From Magnolia sinica (taxonomy: Eukaryota > Streptophyta > Magnoliopsida > Magnoliales > Magnoliaceae), in contig NC_080588.1 in the NCBI RefSeq assembly GCF_029962835.1, forward strand, positions 67,982,501-68,046,500: 64,000 nt of DNA, in the 5' to 3' direction. A program made the position numbers and the translations under genes. Below, in pieces: positions 1 to 11,126 of this stretch. Numbering within the stretch: the stretch's first letter is position 1; every line of letters starts with the position of its first letter. Below the pieces are notes generated by a model. That model worked only from the letters and a program-made list of their open reading frames with translations, did not search any database and was not told the origin of the DNA.

Positions 1-345
1 AAAACATATAAACGCAGGTGGTGGGGCCCACCTGAAATTGGGATGCATCTGAAACCTGGTCTCACCCCTCATCCAAGTGGGACACACATAATGGACGGGA
101 TGGATTTGTGAATGACATCTCAGTGGGCCTAAAAAATGATTATGAATGTTTTAATGGGAGGATAACCCCTCCCAACTTTTGTATGTGGCGTGGCCCATGA
201 AAGTCATGGATTGACTTGATTTTTAAGCCCGAGGCCCACCATGGAATGGTGCATTTGATTGATGAGGTAGATGTTCAACACATATCACGGTGGGGCCCAC
301 ACAGCTCAACCTCATGGGAAGTTCCCATGAGCTGGACCGCATAAA
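1..345. repeat. Foldback MITE family B, copy 1 (runs off the left edge)
   Basis: This is a non-coding repeat whose reverse complement matches 63605-64000 along nearly its whole length. Shared blocks include the GGGGCCCACACAGCTCAACCT-type terminus, the segment around CATGGAATGGTGCATTTGAT and the GTGGGACACACATAATGGA block. It ends near a TATATATA tract at about 361. Its left end is outside the window, so the terminal repeats and target-site duplication cannot be seen. The superfamily is unknown. Confidence 0.6.
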
Positions 346-1139
346 CTAAAACTATTTCCCATATATATATAAGACGCCAATGTGAGCACCATACGGTTAC
401 GGTATACCCTGCGTTTTTAAAGGCTAATCCGCTCTCGAAATACCGCGTTTTTCTCCTCGATCTTGTTCTTCTTTTTCTTGTTCTTTAAAAGAAAAAGAAA
501 AAAAAAAAAACCGAATAAATAAGATTACGAAAAAAGAAACGTTTGAACCACGAGAATTCAAGGAAAGGTCCACCGGTTGGAGGGTGCATAAGTGATAAAG
601 GTGGGACCCAAATGCGCTTCCATGATTGGACATACATTGTACATGGTTCAATGATCCCCCAGGCTGGATGGATAATCCCACAAAAAAAAAAAAATCAAAT
701 TAAACCGTCTAAATCTCTAGCTCTAACTAAGACAGTTGATTTAATTTTCTAACTAGCCGATTGTGGACATTTGACTATGGCTGGTAAACAAATCTCAATT
801 GATCAACGATTATGATCAGCCGATCAATCTGATATTTGAATGATGACATATCTATAGTACATGCAATGATTTAGATGGTTTTGATTTCCGGTAATTATAT
901 GCACGTGTAAAATTTCTGACTGCATGTGTATCAACTATCTGGCTCTCCCAGAGTATCAAATAAGTCCCTTTTAATAAATGTTTTCTAGCCAGGCATGCTT
1001 TGGAACCCCCCTTTGAATTCGGCCCACCCCATGCAAGCACAAAAGACATGCACAAACGGCATCATTTTGCTATATAAGACTGACAATACAAGCCTATCTT
1101 TTAACAGAATATATAGACCCATTTATCTTATAGAAATTG
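346..1139. other. Upstream region of the UGT gene
   Basis: No gene is seen here. The stretch holds an A-rich run near 490-510 and, at about 845-975, one arm of a small repeat ending in CCCAGAGTATCAAA. The same arm recurs at 51420-51520, where a fuller copy is present. The glycosyltransferase promoter lies at the right end. Confidence 0.5.
1071..1078 (+). promoter_or_regulatory. Probable TATA box of the UGT gene
   Basis: TATATAAG lies 69 bases before the first ATG of the glycosyltransferase, the usual spacing for a plant TATA box with a short 5' leader. No experimental start site is known. Confidence 0.55.
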
Positions 1140-2564
1140 ATGATCATGGCCCAGAAATATCATGTGGTAATGTTGCCATGGGTGGCATTTGGGCACATGA
1201 TACCATTCCTAGAGCTTTCCAAGAGCTTAGCAATGAAGGGCATCACCATTTCCTACATTTCCACCCCAAGAAACATTCAAAGATTGCCACCCATTCCTCC
1301 AAATCTAACGGCCATGATCAATCTAGTGAAGATCCCGTTGGCCCCGATCGACGGCTTGCCCGAAATGGTGGACGCTACCATCGACGTGCCACTACAAATG
1401 GTCCAATACCTAAAGAAGGCCTATGATGCATTGCGATCGCCGTTCGAATGCCTGGTGGCCAACCTCTTGCCTGATCTGATAGTGTATGATTTCGCGTCAT
1501 GGTGGGCGGCTGAGATCGCAGCTAAATATGAGGTGCGGTCTGCCTTCTTTAGTGTGTTTTCAGCTGCTTCACTTGCATTCTTGGGCCCACCGTTGGAGCT
1601 AAAGTACGGTCACAAGCGGACCAAGCCAGAAGACCTGATGGTGGTACCCGAATGGGTCCCGTTCACTTCGACTGTGGCCCACCGACCTGATCAGGCCAGA
1701 TCCGTCTTCAAGAATTTGAAATTTCCCGACGGTTCAGGATCGTCGAGTGGCCAACGGTTTGCGTTGGCCTTTGAAGGTTGTGACATTGTGATTATAAGAA
1801 GCTGTAGAGAATTTGAAGGAGAGTACATAAATCTACTCAAAGATCTCCACCAAAAGCCAGTCATCCCCGTTGGCCTACTCCCTCCATCACCATCAAATCC
1901 ATTGATCGGAATGGATTCGACAATGTGGTCCACTACATTTGAGTGGCTCAATCAGCAACAATCGAATTCGACGGTGTTCGTTGGATTCGGCAGCGAGTAC
2001 AAAATGACTAGTGAACAAGTGCATGAGCTAGCATTTGGGCTAGAGCTATCTAAGATGCCATTTCTATGGGTGCTCAGGAAGCCAGAAGACACAATTGACG
2101 GCTCGGATCTCTTGCCGAATGGGTTTGAGGCCCGCACCGCCGGTCGTGGAATCGTAACCGTTGGATGGGCCCCACAACTGGAGTTATTGGCTCATCGCAC
2201 CATTGGAGGGTGCCTGTTTCACTCTGGGTGGGGGTCCATCGTGGAGTCTCTCCATTACGGGCATGCGTTGATTCTGTTGCCCATGATGGCTGATCAAGGG
2301 CTGAATGCTAGGCTATTGGTGGACAAAGGGGTGGGCCATGAGGTGGAAAGGAATGAAGATGGATCGTTCGATAGGGGTGCGATTGCAAAGGCCATGAGGC
2401 ATGTGATGGTGGATAAAGAGGGAGAGCCACTAAGACAAAAGGCTAGGCAGATGAGGGACATTTTTGGCGATGGGGAGCTTCATCAGGACTACATACACCG
2501 TTTTCTACTGTATTTTGATGATCTTAAGAGAATGGGCCACACTCATTCCCTTCAAAAGGACTAA
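1140..2564 (+). CDS. UDP-glycosyltransferase, UGT91-like (GT1, PSPG-box enzyme)
   Basis: This gene should encode a cytosolic family-1 glycosyltransferase that moves a sugar from a UDP donor to a small molecule. The single exon encodes about 474 residues, normal for plant UGTs. An N-terminal HVVMLPWVAFGHMIPF segment carries the expected catalytic His19, and PDLIVYDF carries the partner Asp117. The 44-residue PSPG box runs from W343 to Q386, with HSGWGS in place of the more common HCGWNS and a terminal DQ, then GLNARLLVDKG. HSGWGS and the GLNARLL tail are typical of the UGT91 group, many of which extend a sugar already on a flavonoid or saponin (for example rhamnosyl- or glucosyltransferases). 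Donor and acceptor cannot be read from sequence; the final Gln is common in UDP-glucose users. The start is ATG 1140 or ATG 1146; the latter has the better context (A at -3, G at +4) and would give 472 residues. The reading frame looks intact. Confidence 0.93.
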   Translation: MIMAQKYHVVMLPWVAFGHMIPFLELSKSLAMKGITISYISTPRNIQRLPPIPPNLTAMINLVKIPLAPIDGLPEMVDATIDVPLQMVQYLKKAYDALRSPFECLVANLLPDLIVYDFASWWAAEIAAKYEVRSAFFSVFSAASLAFLGPPLELKYGHKRTKPEDLMVVPEWVPFTSTVAHRPDQARSVFKNLKFPDGSGSSSGQRFALAFEGCDIVIIRSCREFEGEYINLLKDLHQKPVIPVGLLPPSPSNPLIGMDSTMWSTTFEWLNQQQSNSTVFVGFGSEYKMTSEQVHELAFGLELSKMPFLWVLRKPEDTIDGSDLLPNGFEARTAGRGIVTVGWAPQLELLAHRTIGGCLFHSGWGSIVESLHYGHALILLPMMADQGLNARLLVDKGVGHEVERNEDGSFDRGAIAKAMRHVMVDKEGEPLRQKARQMRDIFGDGELHQDYIHRFLLYFDDLKRMGHTHSLQKD

Positions 2565-5500
2565 TCGTGACCATTGGATTTAGAACTCTAGATTTTAAAG
2601 GCAGTGTTATAAGAGCAATGACCCGGTACCAATCTTCCTTAACTCATCTATGCGTGGCCTAAGTTGGCCCACCCATGATCATAATGAACATAATGACCGT
2701 TGTATGGGATGGGTCCCACATCACCCAACGGTTGCTCTAATGTTATGTTTATGATAACTCATTAGAATAATAATAAATAATAGTTTGAAAATCAGTTTTA
2801 AATCTGTCCATCAAGCAAGCTGCTACATTTTCACAATGGATCTTAAAAATCAGTCCAATCCAAGATAGATACATGTGGACCACACTTATAGGTAATTGTC
2901 TAAAATCATGCCTAAAATCTCTAAATTTAGTGGTATGGCCCACGTGAGTCTTGGATGTCCCTTAATTCTGGTGGGGTACATCAGGTGAATAGATTTGATG
3001 GTGGACCCCACGCAGAAATAAGACGATTTTAAATGGATCGATCAGGGCATGCTAACAACTAGCTCCATCGAATGATAGTTCCAAATCTTCTGCACATTGC
3101 TACGTTGGCACATATGTTCTGGTTTACCATGCTTGTGAAGTTCAGGCAGATGGAGGTCAGTGATCTTAAATCATGGTGGCACCGTTTGGCAACAAATCGC
3201 CAACAAGAGGATTTCTCATCAAAACAATAAGTACTCTCTAATTCTTCTCTCTTGTTATTTTTTGTCTTCGATTCCGTCATGAATTATATAGAGTTTGGGA
3301 TTGTTTTCATTTTGGGATTTTCCACCACGGCCGGAGAAACTGTTATGTGGGAGAGGGGTGCTTTTAGCCGTTACAGAAGAAAGAGGGAGGATCGTTTTGA
3401 GAGAAGGTTATCAATGGCCATACATTCTTAAGCTTCTCCTAAACATAGACAGTGTAGCTAACCTGCTTAAAATAAAAGAGACAGCACGTAAAAGAGACTT
3501 GAATGCAAGAGAAATGTATTGTACTAACATAAGAGAGCTTACTTCTGAGGTGACTTCTAAACGAAGTGTTATGAAAAAGCATTCACACAGGCTCTCAACA
3601 CGATCAAAATAACACTAAAAACAAAAAAGTTAAACCAAAACTCAAATATGACAAAAGGTGTAAAAACACTTGGTATCTATGTGGAAAATCTTTGCGAAAA
3701 AATCATGGCACAAAATGACAATAAAATCAAATATGAAAAATGAATTATAAAAGATTAGATGAACTTACGTATACGAAACCCTTCGAAAAATTCTAACATC
3801 CCTTCAAATCCCTCTTAAAAATGTTTAAGCCCTCTTAATCGTACATTAATCCGTATTACACCTATATTTACAACATAACCCCCAGAATAAGAAATAAATC
3901 ACGCAATTATACAAAATCGTATGCGTCGTCGATCTAAGCATTGACTATTCAACATTGATCAAGCAACCCTCAATTGACATAGTGGGTGCTATAGAGCTTG
4001 GGCCACGTCATGCCACAGGGATATCCCCGTGGTTGGTACAGGCAATCCATATCACTACACGACTGCACCGTGGTTGGTACAGGCAATCCATATCACTACA
4101 CGACTGCACCTGCTAATATACTATGTGAGGGATGATCGTAACCGTGCATCACCAAGATTTCACCTTTAACATAACTCATGCCAAAAGATCGTCCCCGACC
4201 ACTCATCAAAGAGCAACACTAAAACATCAAATCTGAACCGCTGGCAAGTTTTATAACTATCATAGTGTGCATGTGAAGCATGTGAACGAGTTATCCAGAC
4301 CAGTGGCATGCCAAGACATCAACACTATGGGGGGCATCTAATGCATGGCTCGGATGTCCAGTAGACACCCTGATGTAGAGTGGGTCGCAGACACTTTCAT
4401 GTCCAAGATGGACCAGAGAAGGCCTAATTGGAGGCAGAAGTGATCATGATTGTCGGAACCTTAAAACAGGCATATCTCGCAAACTAGAATGAGTTATTCC
4501 ACATATCATATATGATTTTAGGGTAGGAGAAGCTACTTTAGCCACCCAACCCAGTTATGCCAGGTTACCCATTCTGAATTTGTGAGATTCCATCAGATCA
4601 ACGGTCTAAAATCCTTTTTAATTTCATTTTTACTATTTATAGTAAGTTTTAGTTAGAACATAGCTCTTGATCCGTTGAGCTTTAGGAGCCTACCCAACAT
4701 GAAAAGGGCTTATAAATTTTAAGATAATAGATAAACTGGACACTTACTATTTTTGGCCAAAAATCATGAACTCCAGTAGAAATCATGACCGTCTATAAAT
4801 AGTAAGTTTATAATAAGTTACTAATTTTATGGAGTTTGAATTGGAATTTGAGTTTAATTATGAGACTTCTTCCGAGGTTTGGTATCATTATTTAACATAT
4901 TGTAAATTCATTTTTATCATCAATAAATTTATTTTGAATTATTAGAAATTATTTTCTATTTCTTCTTTGTGGACTCGAGGAATCTTTGTGAGAATTCTAG
5001 AGAAACTCCATGGATTCAGAGTAATTATCCCTAAAGAAGACGGTGATCAATTATCCCTAAAGAAGACGGTGATCGACCTCATCACATCTATCCCAGCATC
5101 ACACCCATTGTTATAAAAGGTGACATTACATGGTTAGACTTAGGAATATGTTTTATCATGCTCGAAATTCATGGTAGGGTACATGAGATGAATAATCCAA
5201 AGCCCATTAACACGCTCATTTCTATCCGTGATAGGGCCTACCGCTAGATGTATACTCCCCATCCAACCACCCTTTTGCATGTGTAGTGTGCAAAACGAAG
5301 CATTAGGGTCTTTATGAGCGGTTGTTGTGCTAGTAGGCGCGGTTATCTATCACTAGGACCACTATAGATGTGTGGGGCCATCATCTGGTGATCTGGACCG
5401 TTGATCAGTAGCACTAGAGTAATCGTGTGATCCCCAAAAATCTCCTCCATTGAAAGATAACAACTCTTCCATATCTAAAGAATGAGGATGTTAAAAAAAA

Positions 5501-5829
5501 AAAAATACCAATGTACACACCACACACTTTCCGACATGGCACAATAGATCCAAGATCCAATCACATTTAAATGGCACCGCTATGTTGGTCCCTAGCTCAA
5601 GAATTAGAAATATGCAAAACAAATGCACGGTTCCAAAATTTTTGGATGAAGTTTTTCTCCAACCCATTCATATGTTTTCAATATTGGAACTTACATGCTA
5701 ATTGAATCAGATTTTCTTTTTGAGAAAACACATACATGGTCAAACTAACCCAATGGACTGATTAGATCTCACAACTATATGGTCACGTGTCGCCCATAAA
5801 GAAAATAAGGATAAATATGTTATTTTAAG
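2565..5829. other. Intergenic region between the UGT and the first hAT-like MITE
   Basis: No coding gene is recognised. A 41-bp unit beginning CCGTGGTTGGTACAGGCAAT is repeated in tandem at about 4029-4110. From about 4440 to 5110 lies an LTR-like repeat described separately. The rest is AT-rich with short stretches of GTGGGGCCCAC-type repeat. Confidence 0.5.
4440..5110 (+). repeat. Dispersed LTR-like repeat, copy 1
   Basis: The right part (about 4895-5075) matches 49905-50020. Both share TTATTTTGAATT, a CTCCATG segment, an AGTAATTATCCC-type segment and a GAAGA(C)AGTGATCGACCTCA-type end. The layout, an AT-rich body followed by a conserved GC-richer tail, resembles the end of an LTR, but no internal retroelement coding sequence adjoins it. 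The family is unassigned; a solo LTR fossil is the best guess. Confidence 0.35.
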
Positions 5830-6425
5830 TAGGGCTGAAAGTCAGGCGGGTTGGGGCTCAACCCTAACCCAAGTTCTTATACTTCAACCCTAACCCAACC
5901 CAACCTAATCTCAGGTTGGGAATTCTTAACCTAAGCCCAACTCAGGCGGACACGGTCAGGTTGGCTGGGTTGGTCGAGTGGATATATGCTAATATTTTTG
6001 TTATTACATTAGCCTACTTTATTTTCAATACATGGCTTATTTTTTTATACCTATGATTTTATTAATTATATATGTAGTTATTTATTGTAAAGAAGTTTTT
6101 TTTCCTTTGTAAAAAAAAAAAAAAAACCTAAAATATAGGACAACTACTCCTTCAAAAGTCACGTTGTATAGCATGCAATCTATTTGGGAGATGAAAATCC
6201 TACGTATCTTGTTAGGTTAAGTCATCAAAAATAACGTGGACCAATGAAATCCGACGGCATTAAAACTTTTTGTGCCTTCAACATAGACTATCCATACTCA
6301 ATTATAATTTATAAGGAACTTATATACTGATTGGTCCAAGTTGGGTCGGGCAACCCGATACATCCTGGCTAAGCCCAACCCAATGTCGGGTCGGTTGGGT
6401 TGAAACCGCCTGACTTTCAGCCCTA
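5830..6425. mobile_element. hAT-like MITE with 20-bp terminal inverted repeats
   Basis: The left end TAGGGCTGAAAGTCAGGCGG is matched perfectly in inverted form at 6406-6425. The first bases fit the hAT terminal pattern (T/C)A(A/G)NG. The interior is full of GGGTTGGG/CCCAACCC motifs and codes for nothing. Flanking 8-mers (5822-5829 and 6426-6433) match at only about five positions, so the target-site duplication is degraded. Superfamily assignment rests on the terminus. Confidence 0.65.
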
Positions 6426-6535
6426 GTTGTGAGGCATGATTTAGGAATTATGAAAGCTGGAAGCGTGTTTTGGAAAAACCAACATTTGTAAGGAGTTTTC
6501 TTGCAAAAATCCCTTGATTTTAACAAGAAACCTAA

Positions 6536-7550
6536 GGGCGTGTTTGGATTCACGGTTTCCAGTGTATAGTATTGTATTAGTAGGGTTGATAGGACATGTC
6601 CCTCGTTTGGAAACGAACGGCGGGCGACGCATTCAACACGCGCGAATACGCCCAAGAACCACTTTGCATCATCGATGGGATTGTACCGCGCAACCGGCCA
6701 GACGTTCAGTCAGACGTAAACAGGAAGAAAGTATTTTCTTCTTTCACTGTGTTGCTGGTAATGCCCAGTATGGCCGTCTTTTGACAAATCCACACCGTCC
6801 ATCATCTTCCTCTCGAGATTTAAACCATGAATGGTGAGCTTTGATCATCCAATGAGGTGGCCCACTGAGACAATCAAGTTGAAAAAATAGCCAAACGGTC
6901 TTCTTTTGATCATTGTAGCGATCATGAGGAAGTACATGGCCATGAAAGGTCAACATGTTTTTGATGGATTTTTCTCCCTCTACTTCATGAACGGTTCAGA
7001 TCCACCTTTCACTGCATGATGGTGGCCCACAACGAAAAGACGGAACCTCTGTTTCGCAACAGAGTTGTGAAGTTTGGTGGCCCACTTATTGAAGCTTCTT
7101 GGAAAATTCACTCCGTCCATTGAATTTAGGATGAAAAACCATCCAGAAGGGAGTGCTTTTGGAGTGAAATCAGCGTGGCCCATAAGGGTGTTTACTCCGC
7201 CGTCCATTTCATGTTTAACGGTTGAGATTCTACAATAGTTTGCATAGAAACAAAAGGACACCTAGGCAAGGGTAATGCCCACCCTCTGAAGTAAATAAAC
7301 GGCTCAGATCATTCAATGGAACAGTGAGTGAGCCCCGCTACACGTACGTATATACATCGTGTGGCCCTTATCCGATCGTTTCTAAACATTGATCTGACAT
7401 GAAATTGTATACATGCTAGAGTAATGCATCCTATCCAAACATTGGTTAGTGGCACGTCTCCGCTGGATGTATTCTAAATATCGCCCAACGTATACGTGAA
7501 CAGTACCGGATACAGTAAAATACAACCAAAACGTGAATCCAAACACACCC
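6536..7550. mobile_element. PIF/Harbinger-like (Tourist-type) MITE at the end of the pectinesterase gene
   Basis: The left end GGGCGTGTTTGGATTCACG is mirrored at the right end (CGTGAATCCAAACACACCC, 7532-7550) with one mismatch. The element is flanked on both sides by TAA (6533-6535 and 7551-7553), the 3-bp target typical of PIF/Harbinger. The 1015-bp interior is non-coding. Its right-hand terminal base supplies the third base of the pectinesterase stop codon, so the native 3' untranslated region of that gene is displaced by the whole element. Confidence 0.8.
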
Positions 7551-10500
7551 TAAGACACTCCTGTGTAGAACGGCACTCCTGTCATGTTCAACCACAATTT
7601 TCCTTGTATAAACTTGCCAGCTGTAAATCTCGACACATTTGCGACATCATCCAACACGTGGAACCCTTGCCAAGTCACCCTCCCCTTCAGACCCGACCCG
7701 GGCCCGCTATTACCGAACTCCGCAAAGTAGACCTTCCCCTCGCACTTATCCTCACCCCCAGCTGGGCCCCACCCTTCTAGGCTAATCAGATCGTCTATCC
7801 TAGACTGCATGATCACCGTCCTTGAATACTCCTTCACAGGCCTTCCGAGAAACGTACGGATCTGATCCCTCGCCGGATAAAGGTCGTTAGCGGCCGAGAT
7901 CGTGCAGTTCTGCACGACGAATCCGGTGGTCTGGCAGGGGTCTACTCGGGCCTGGGCCATGATGGTGTTCTGCTGGCCCACCAATGGCTTCTTCGCAACG
8001 ATCTCGCAGTTTTGAAAGACGGCCGCTGCGTCGCCGGAGATTATGTCGATGGTGCCGGAGATGATGCAATCACGGTAGAATTGACGGTGGGTATGAGCAA
8101 GGAGGGTGTTCTGGTAGCCGTCGATCCGGCAGTTGTAGAAGATGGACAGATCAGATTCGACAAGGAGAGCGATGGCTTGGGCTTTCTCAGGCCCAGCTAT
8201 GTTTTGGAAGCCCATGTCTCTCGCCATGAATGCCATTCCAGAGACCACTGGACAGATTAGCTTTTTGTTAGAAGATGTACCCTGGCTACTCTAAATTATA
8301 CAATCCCACACGTATTAATGTGGTCTGTGTGTGGAAGATCCAGTCCATTCATCGTGTGGGTCTGACTGTACATGTGTTCCAATTAAGAAATTAATTTGAT
8401 CCATTAATCAGGTGGACCACAAGAGTGAGAAATGGATGGTCAAAAGCTGGGATTCGCTGTCTGCATTAGCCTTCTGATGGTTGGTGGGGCCCATCTGATG
8501 ACCATGGTTGAGGAATCCGGACCATTGGATGTTGAGTAATACAGACTATTGAATGCCGACATGATGCCCTCGTGATCCAAGCCATTCAATTTATTAGGCC
8601 CGCCATGGGTGGCCGTGGTATAAAAAGATTTCTACAGCAGAAGAATCACAGCCATTTGATTGGAGGACTCTTGTCCATCAATGCCCACTGATGCTCGTGG
8701 CACAGCCATCTCTCCAAAGTGCACGTGGCAAGGGTGGCTTATTAATCATGGCCTTCCATCTGCTTGCACCTACTGTGGATGGAACATGATTCAAAATTCA
8801 CATGGATCAGATGATCCTATCCATCTGATCAGTGGAAAACAAAATCGTTAACGGTCAGCATTCAGCCTGGAAATAGCTAAAGAGGCGACGGCTAGGATTG
8901 TCGGATAGTGTGAATTTTGAAACGTGTGGCATCCACGTTAGGGCCCACTATATAGATAACTCTGACTGATGTCACTGTCATCAGCCAGATCGACTTGGAA
9001 ACGGATTGGCTACTCCCCCTGCCACTAGCCCGGTGGCTGATGGTCGGTGCTCTGTGGGCCCCACCATGATGTATATGTTTCATCCATGCCGTTCATCCAT
9101 TTTTACAGATCATTTTAGGCTTAATGCAAAAACGATATGGATATAAATCTTAGGTGGACCACACCACAGGAAAACAATAGCGATTGGATATCCACCATTA
9201 AAATCCTCCTAATGCCCACTGTACTGTTTATTTGACATCCAATCTATTTATTAGGTAATAAAGACCTAGATGAAGGGAAAAAACAAATATCAGCTTGATC
9301 CAAAACTTTTATGGGCCCCAAAAATTTTTTAATGGTCGACACTCATTCGACACTGTTTCCTGTAATGTGGTCCACTTGAGATTGGGATGTACTTCATTTT
9401 CAGTCTCATACCCTAAAATTATCTAGAACAATAGATGGACGGTATGGATGAAACACATACATCATGGTGGGGCCCACAGAGCACCGACCATCAGCCATTG
9501 GCTGGTGGCAGGGGGAGTAGCCAATCCGCGTCCGTGGGTCATGGCCTATCCAGGGCCCACTATTGAAAAGATCTGCCATCTTACAATGCTGCAGGGAGCC
9601 CGTGCAAAAACACACACACACAAAATTCTGTGGGGCCCACCGTAATTTGTGTGAGACATCTACTGATATGGGAAAATGAATGGAGGGCGTGGATAAAACA
9701 CATAATCATGGTGGGTCCCACAGAGAAGCGACCGGTAGACGTAGGATGTCAGCATGCAATCCGCGTCCATTTTCAGGGGATCACGTACAAACAAGATCTG
9801 GCTCAAACGATGGACGGAAAAGATGTCACAAAAACATCACAGTGGGCCCCACAGGGCTTTCTGTTGCACGGGCTCCCTACAACACTGGCTTGTAAGCAAA
9901 ACTCACCGAAAGTCGCTGTTCCGTACATTGTAATCCCGTCTCCGAACCCTCTAGTCCCGGTGACGACCGTCTCGTCCCGCCCATCCCCATACATGGTGAT
10001 GTAATTCATCTCATCCGTCACTTTCACATTCTCCTCATAGACCCCATCCTTCACGTAAATTACAAACCTGCCCTCCCTCTTCTCTCTCGCCACCTCCAAC
10101 GCCTCACGGATCGTCTTATAATTCCCGGACCCGTCTTTAGCCACCACAACATCAGCCTTCCCATTTGCCATGTGCCACACCGGCTTCCCTCCATCCTCAT
10201 CCATCCCCTCAATGACACGTGTCAAATCCTCATCCATCGAGATCCTGCTGACGACCGACAAGATGTTCCTCGTCAGCTTCGTCGCATTCGTCACGATCAT
10301 CATCATCTCTGCCGTCTGATCCCCCATCTCAACATCAAAACCGTCCATACACGTCTGCTGGTAGGTCACCGCCGCGCTCAATCCAGACAAAAGATCGGTC
10401 ATCTTAGTCGGAATTTCATATGCTCGGACTATTTCGGCGCCGGAGTCGCCCGCCTGTAATTGAAGCAGTGTGTAATTTAGTAGCAGTTCGCAGTCCTTAA

Positions 10501-10990
10501 AGGCCCACCTTGATCTACCATCCATCACGGTCTTCGCCACGTTCACCGAGTAATTGTACGCCTCTTCAACGGCCTCGATCGACGCTGCGGTCGATTGAAG
10601 GAGAAATACATTTGGATCATCGGATTTCAGCTTTGCCGTGTACCTAGAGATTGTCGACAGACAGGTGTCCTGGAACTCGGTCAGCTGGCAGAAGGCTTTG
10701 ATCTTGGACTGCATGATCGAGTTGTTGAGGCGATCCTGGCCAATGGGTGGTTGGGCAGGGGGGGCGTCGTTCTGGTCACCGCCACCGAAGATGCCGGATT
10801 TTGTGAAGACGGAAACGGTGACGATGAGAACAGCAGAGGAGACAGCGAGGATGATAGTGCGATTGCGAGTCCGACGGCGTTCGGCTTCGATGGCCGCCGG
10901 GTTGGGTGGATCGGGTTCCGGGTAATCGTCGATCTCGATGGGGCCCGCAGTGGCGGAGGAGGAGCGGCGGGAGGAGTTTTCAGGGGGCAT
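7550..10990 (-). CDS. Pectin methylesterase with PMEI-like pro-region (two exons), altered active site
   Basis: This gene encodes a carbohydrate esterase family 8 protein expected to demethylesterify wall homogalacturonan. Exon 1 is 10990-9907 (donor GTGAGT) and exon 2 is 8247-7550 (acceptor CAG), joining in phase 1 to give 593 residues. The intron falls in the ATF-V-VSG segment, a conserved PME intron site. Residues 1-44 are a charged Pro-rich tail; about 45-66 form a membrane anchor; about 95-250 form the PMEI-like domain with paired Cys (CQLTEFQDTC, DCELL, TCMDGF). The catalytic domain starts near VVVAKDGSGNYKTI, then DGVYEENV, Q385 in QAIAL and Q407. Asp429 sits in TIDIISG and Arg497 in LGRPVK. 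Two positions deviate: the usual QDTL is QNTL (Asn408), and LGRPW is LGRPV (Val499). No RRLL/RKLL-type processing site is visible between the domains. Length and frame look intact, so this is a gene with possibly weak or lost catalysis rather than an obvious pseudogene. Confidence 0.92.
8997..9533. mobile_element. Hairpin MITE family A (MULE-like), full copy in the pectinesterase intron
   Basis: The two ends are long imperfect inverted repeats. Left GGAAACGGATTGGCTACTCC and the reverse complement of the right end (GGACGCGGATTGGCTACTCC) agree at 18 of 20 positions. The arms continue through CTGATGGTCGGTGCTCTGTG and GGGCCCCACCATGATGTAT. The interior is also nearly palindromic. No clear 9-bp duplication flanks this copy. 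Confidence 0.75.
9593..9878. mobile_element. Second inverted-repeat element in the pectinesterase intron
   Basis: AGGGAGCCCGTGCAA on the left is matched by TTGCACGGGCTCCCT on the right, a perfect 15-bp inverted repeat. An internal segment near 9690-9769 resembles a single arm of hairpin family A (GCAATCCGCGTCC), so this copy looks composite. No target-site duplication is clear. Confidence 0.6.
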
Positions 10991-11084
10991 TGAGGGGTAG
11001 TTTCGGGATATTCATAAAGTAGCAAAGCAGAAAAGGGTGGGGTCCATGCAGCCGCGAGAGATCCCTCCCATTGCAATGGGTTGA

Positions 11085-11126
<42 letters not shown>

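Larger units (their letters stand above)
8248..9906 (-). other. Pectinesterase intron carrying two MITE-like repeats
   Basis: The 1659-bp intron runs from GTGAGT (9906 downward) to CAG (8250-8248). Most of its right half is repeat: a hairpin MITE at 8997-9533 and a second inverted-repeat segment at 9593-9878. The part nearest exon 2 (8251-8996) has no recognised feature. Confidence 0.8.

Noticed and set aside
995-1426. Open frame overlapping the start of the UGT gene
   Set aside because: It is a shadow frame of the glycosyltransferase, with no family signature of its own.
8012-8260. Plus-strand open frame over pectinesterase exon 2
   Set aside because: It lies antisense to well-conserved PME codons and has no recognised domain.
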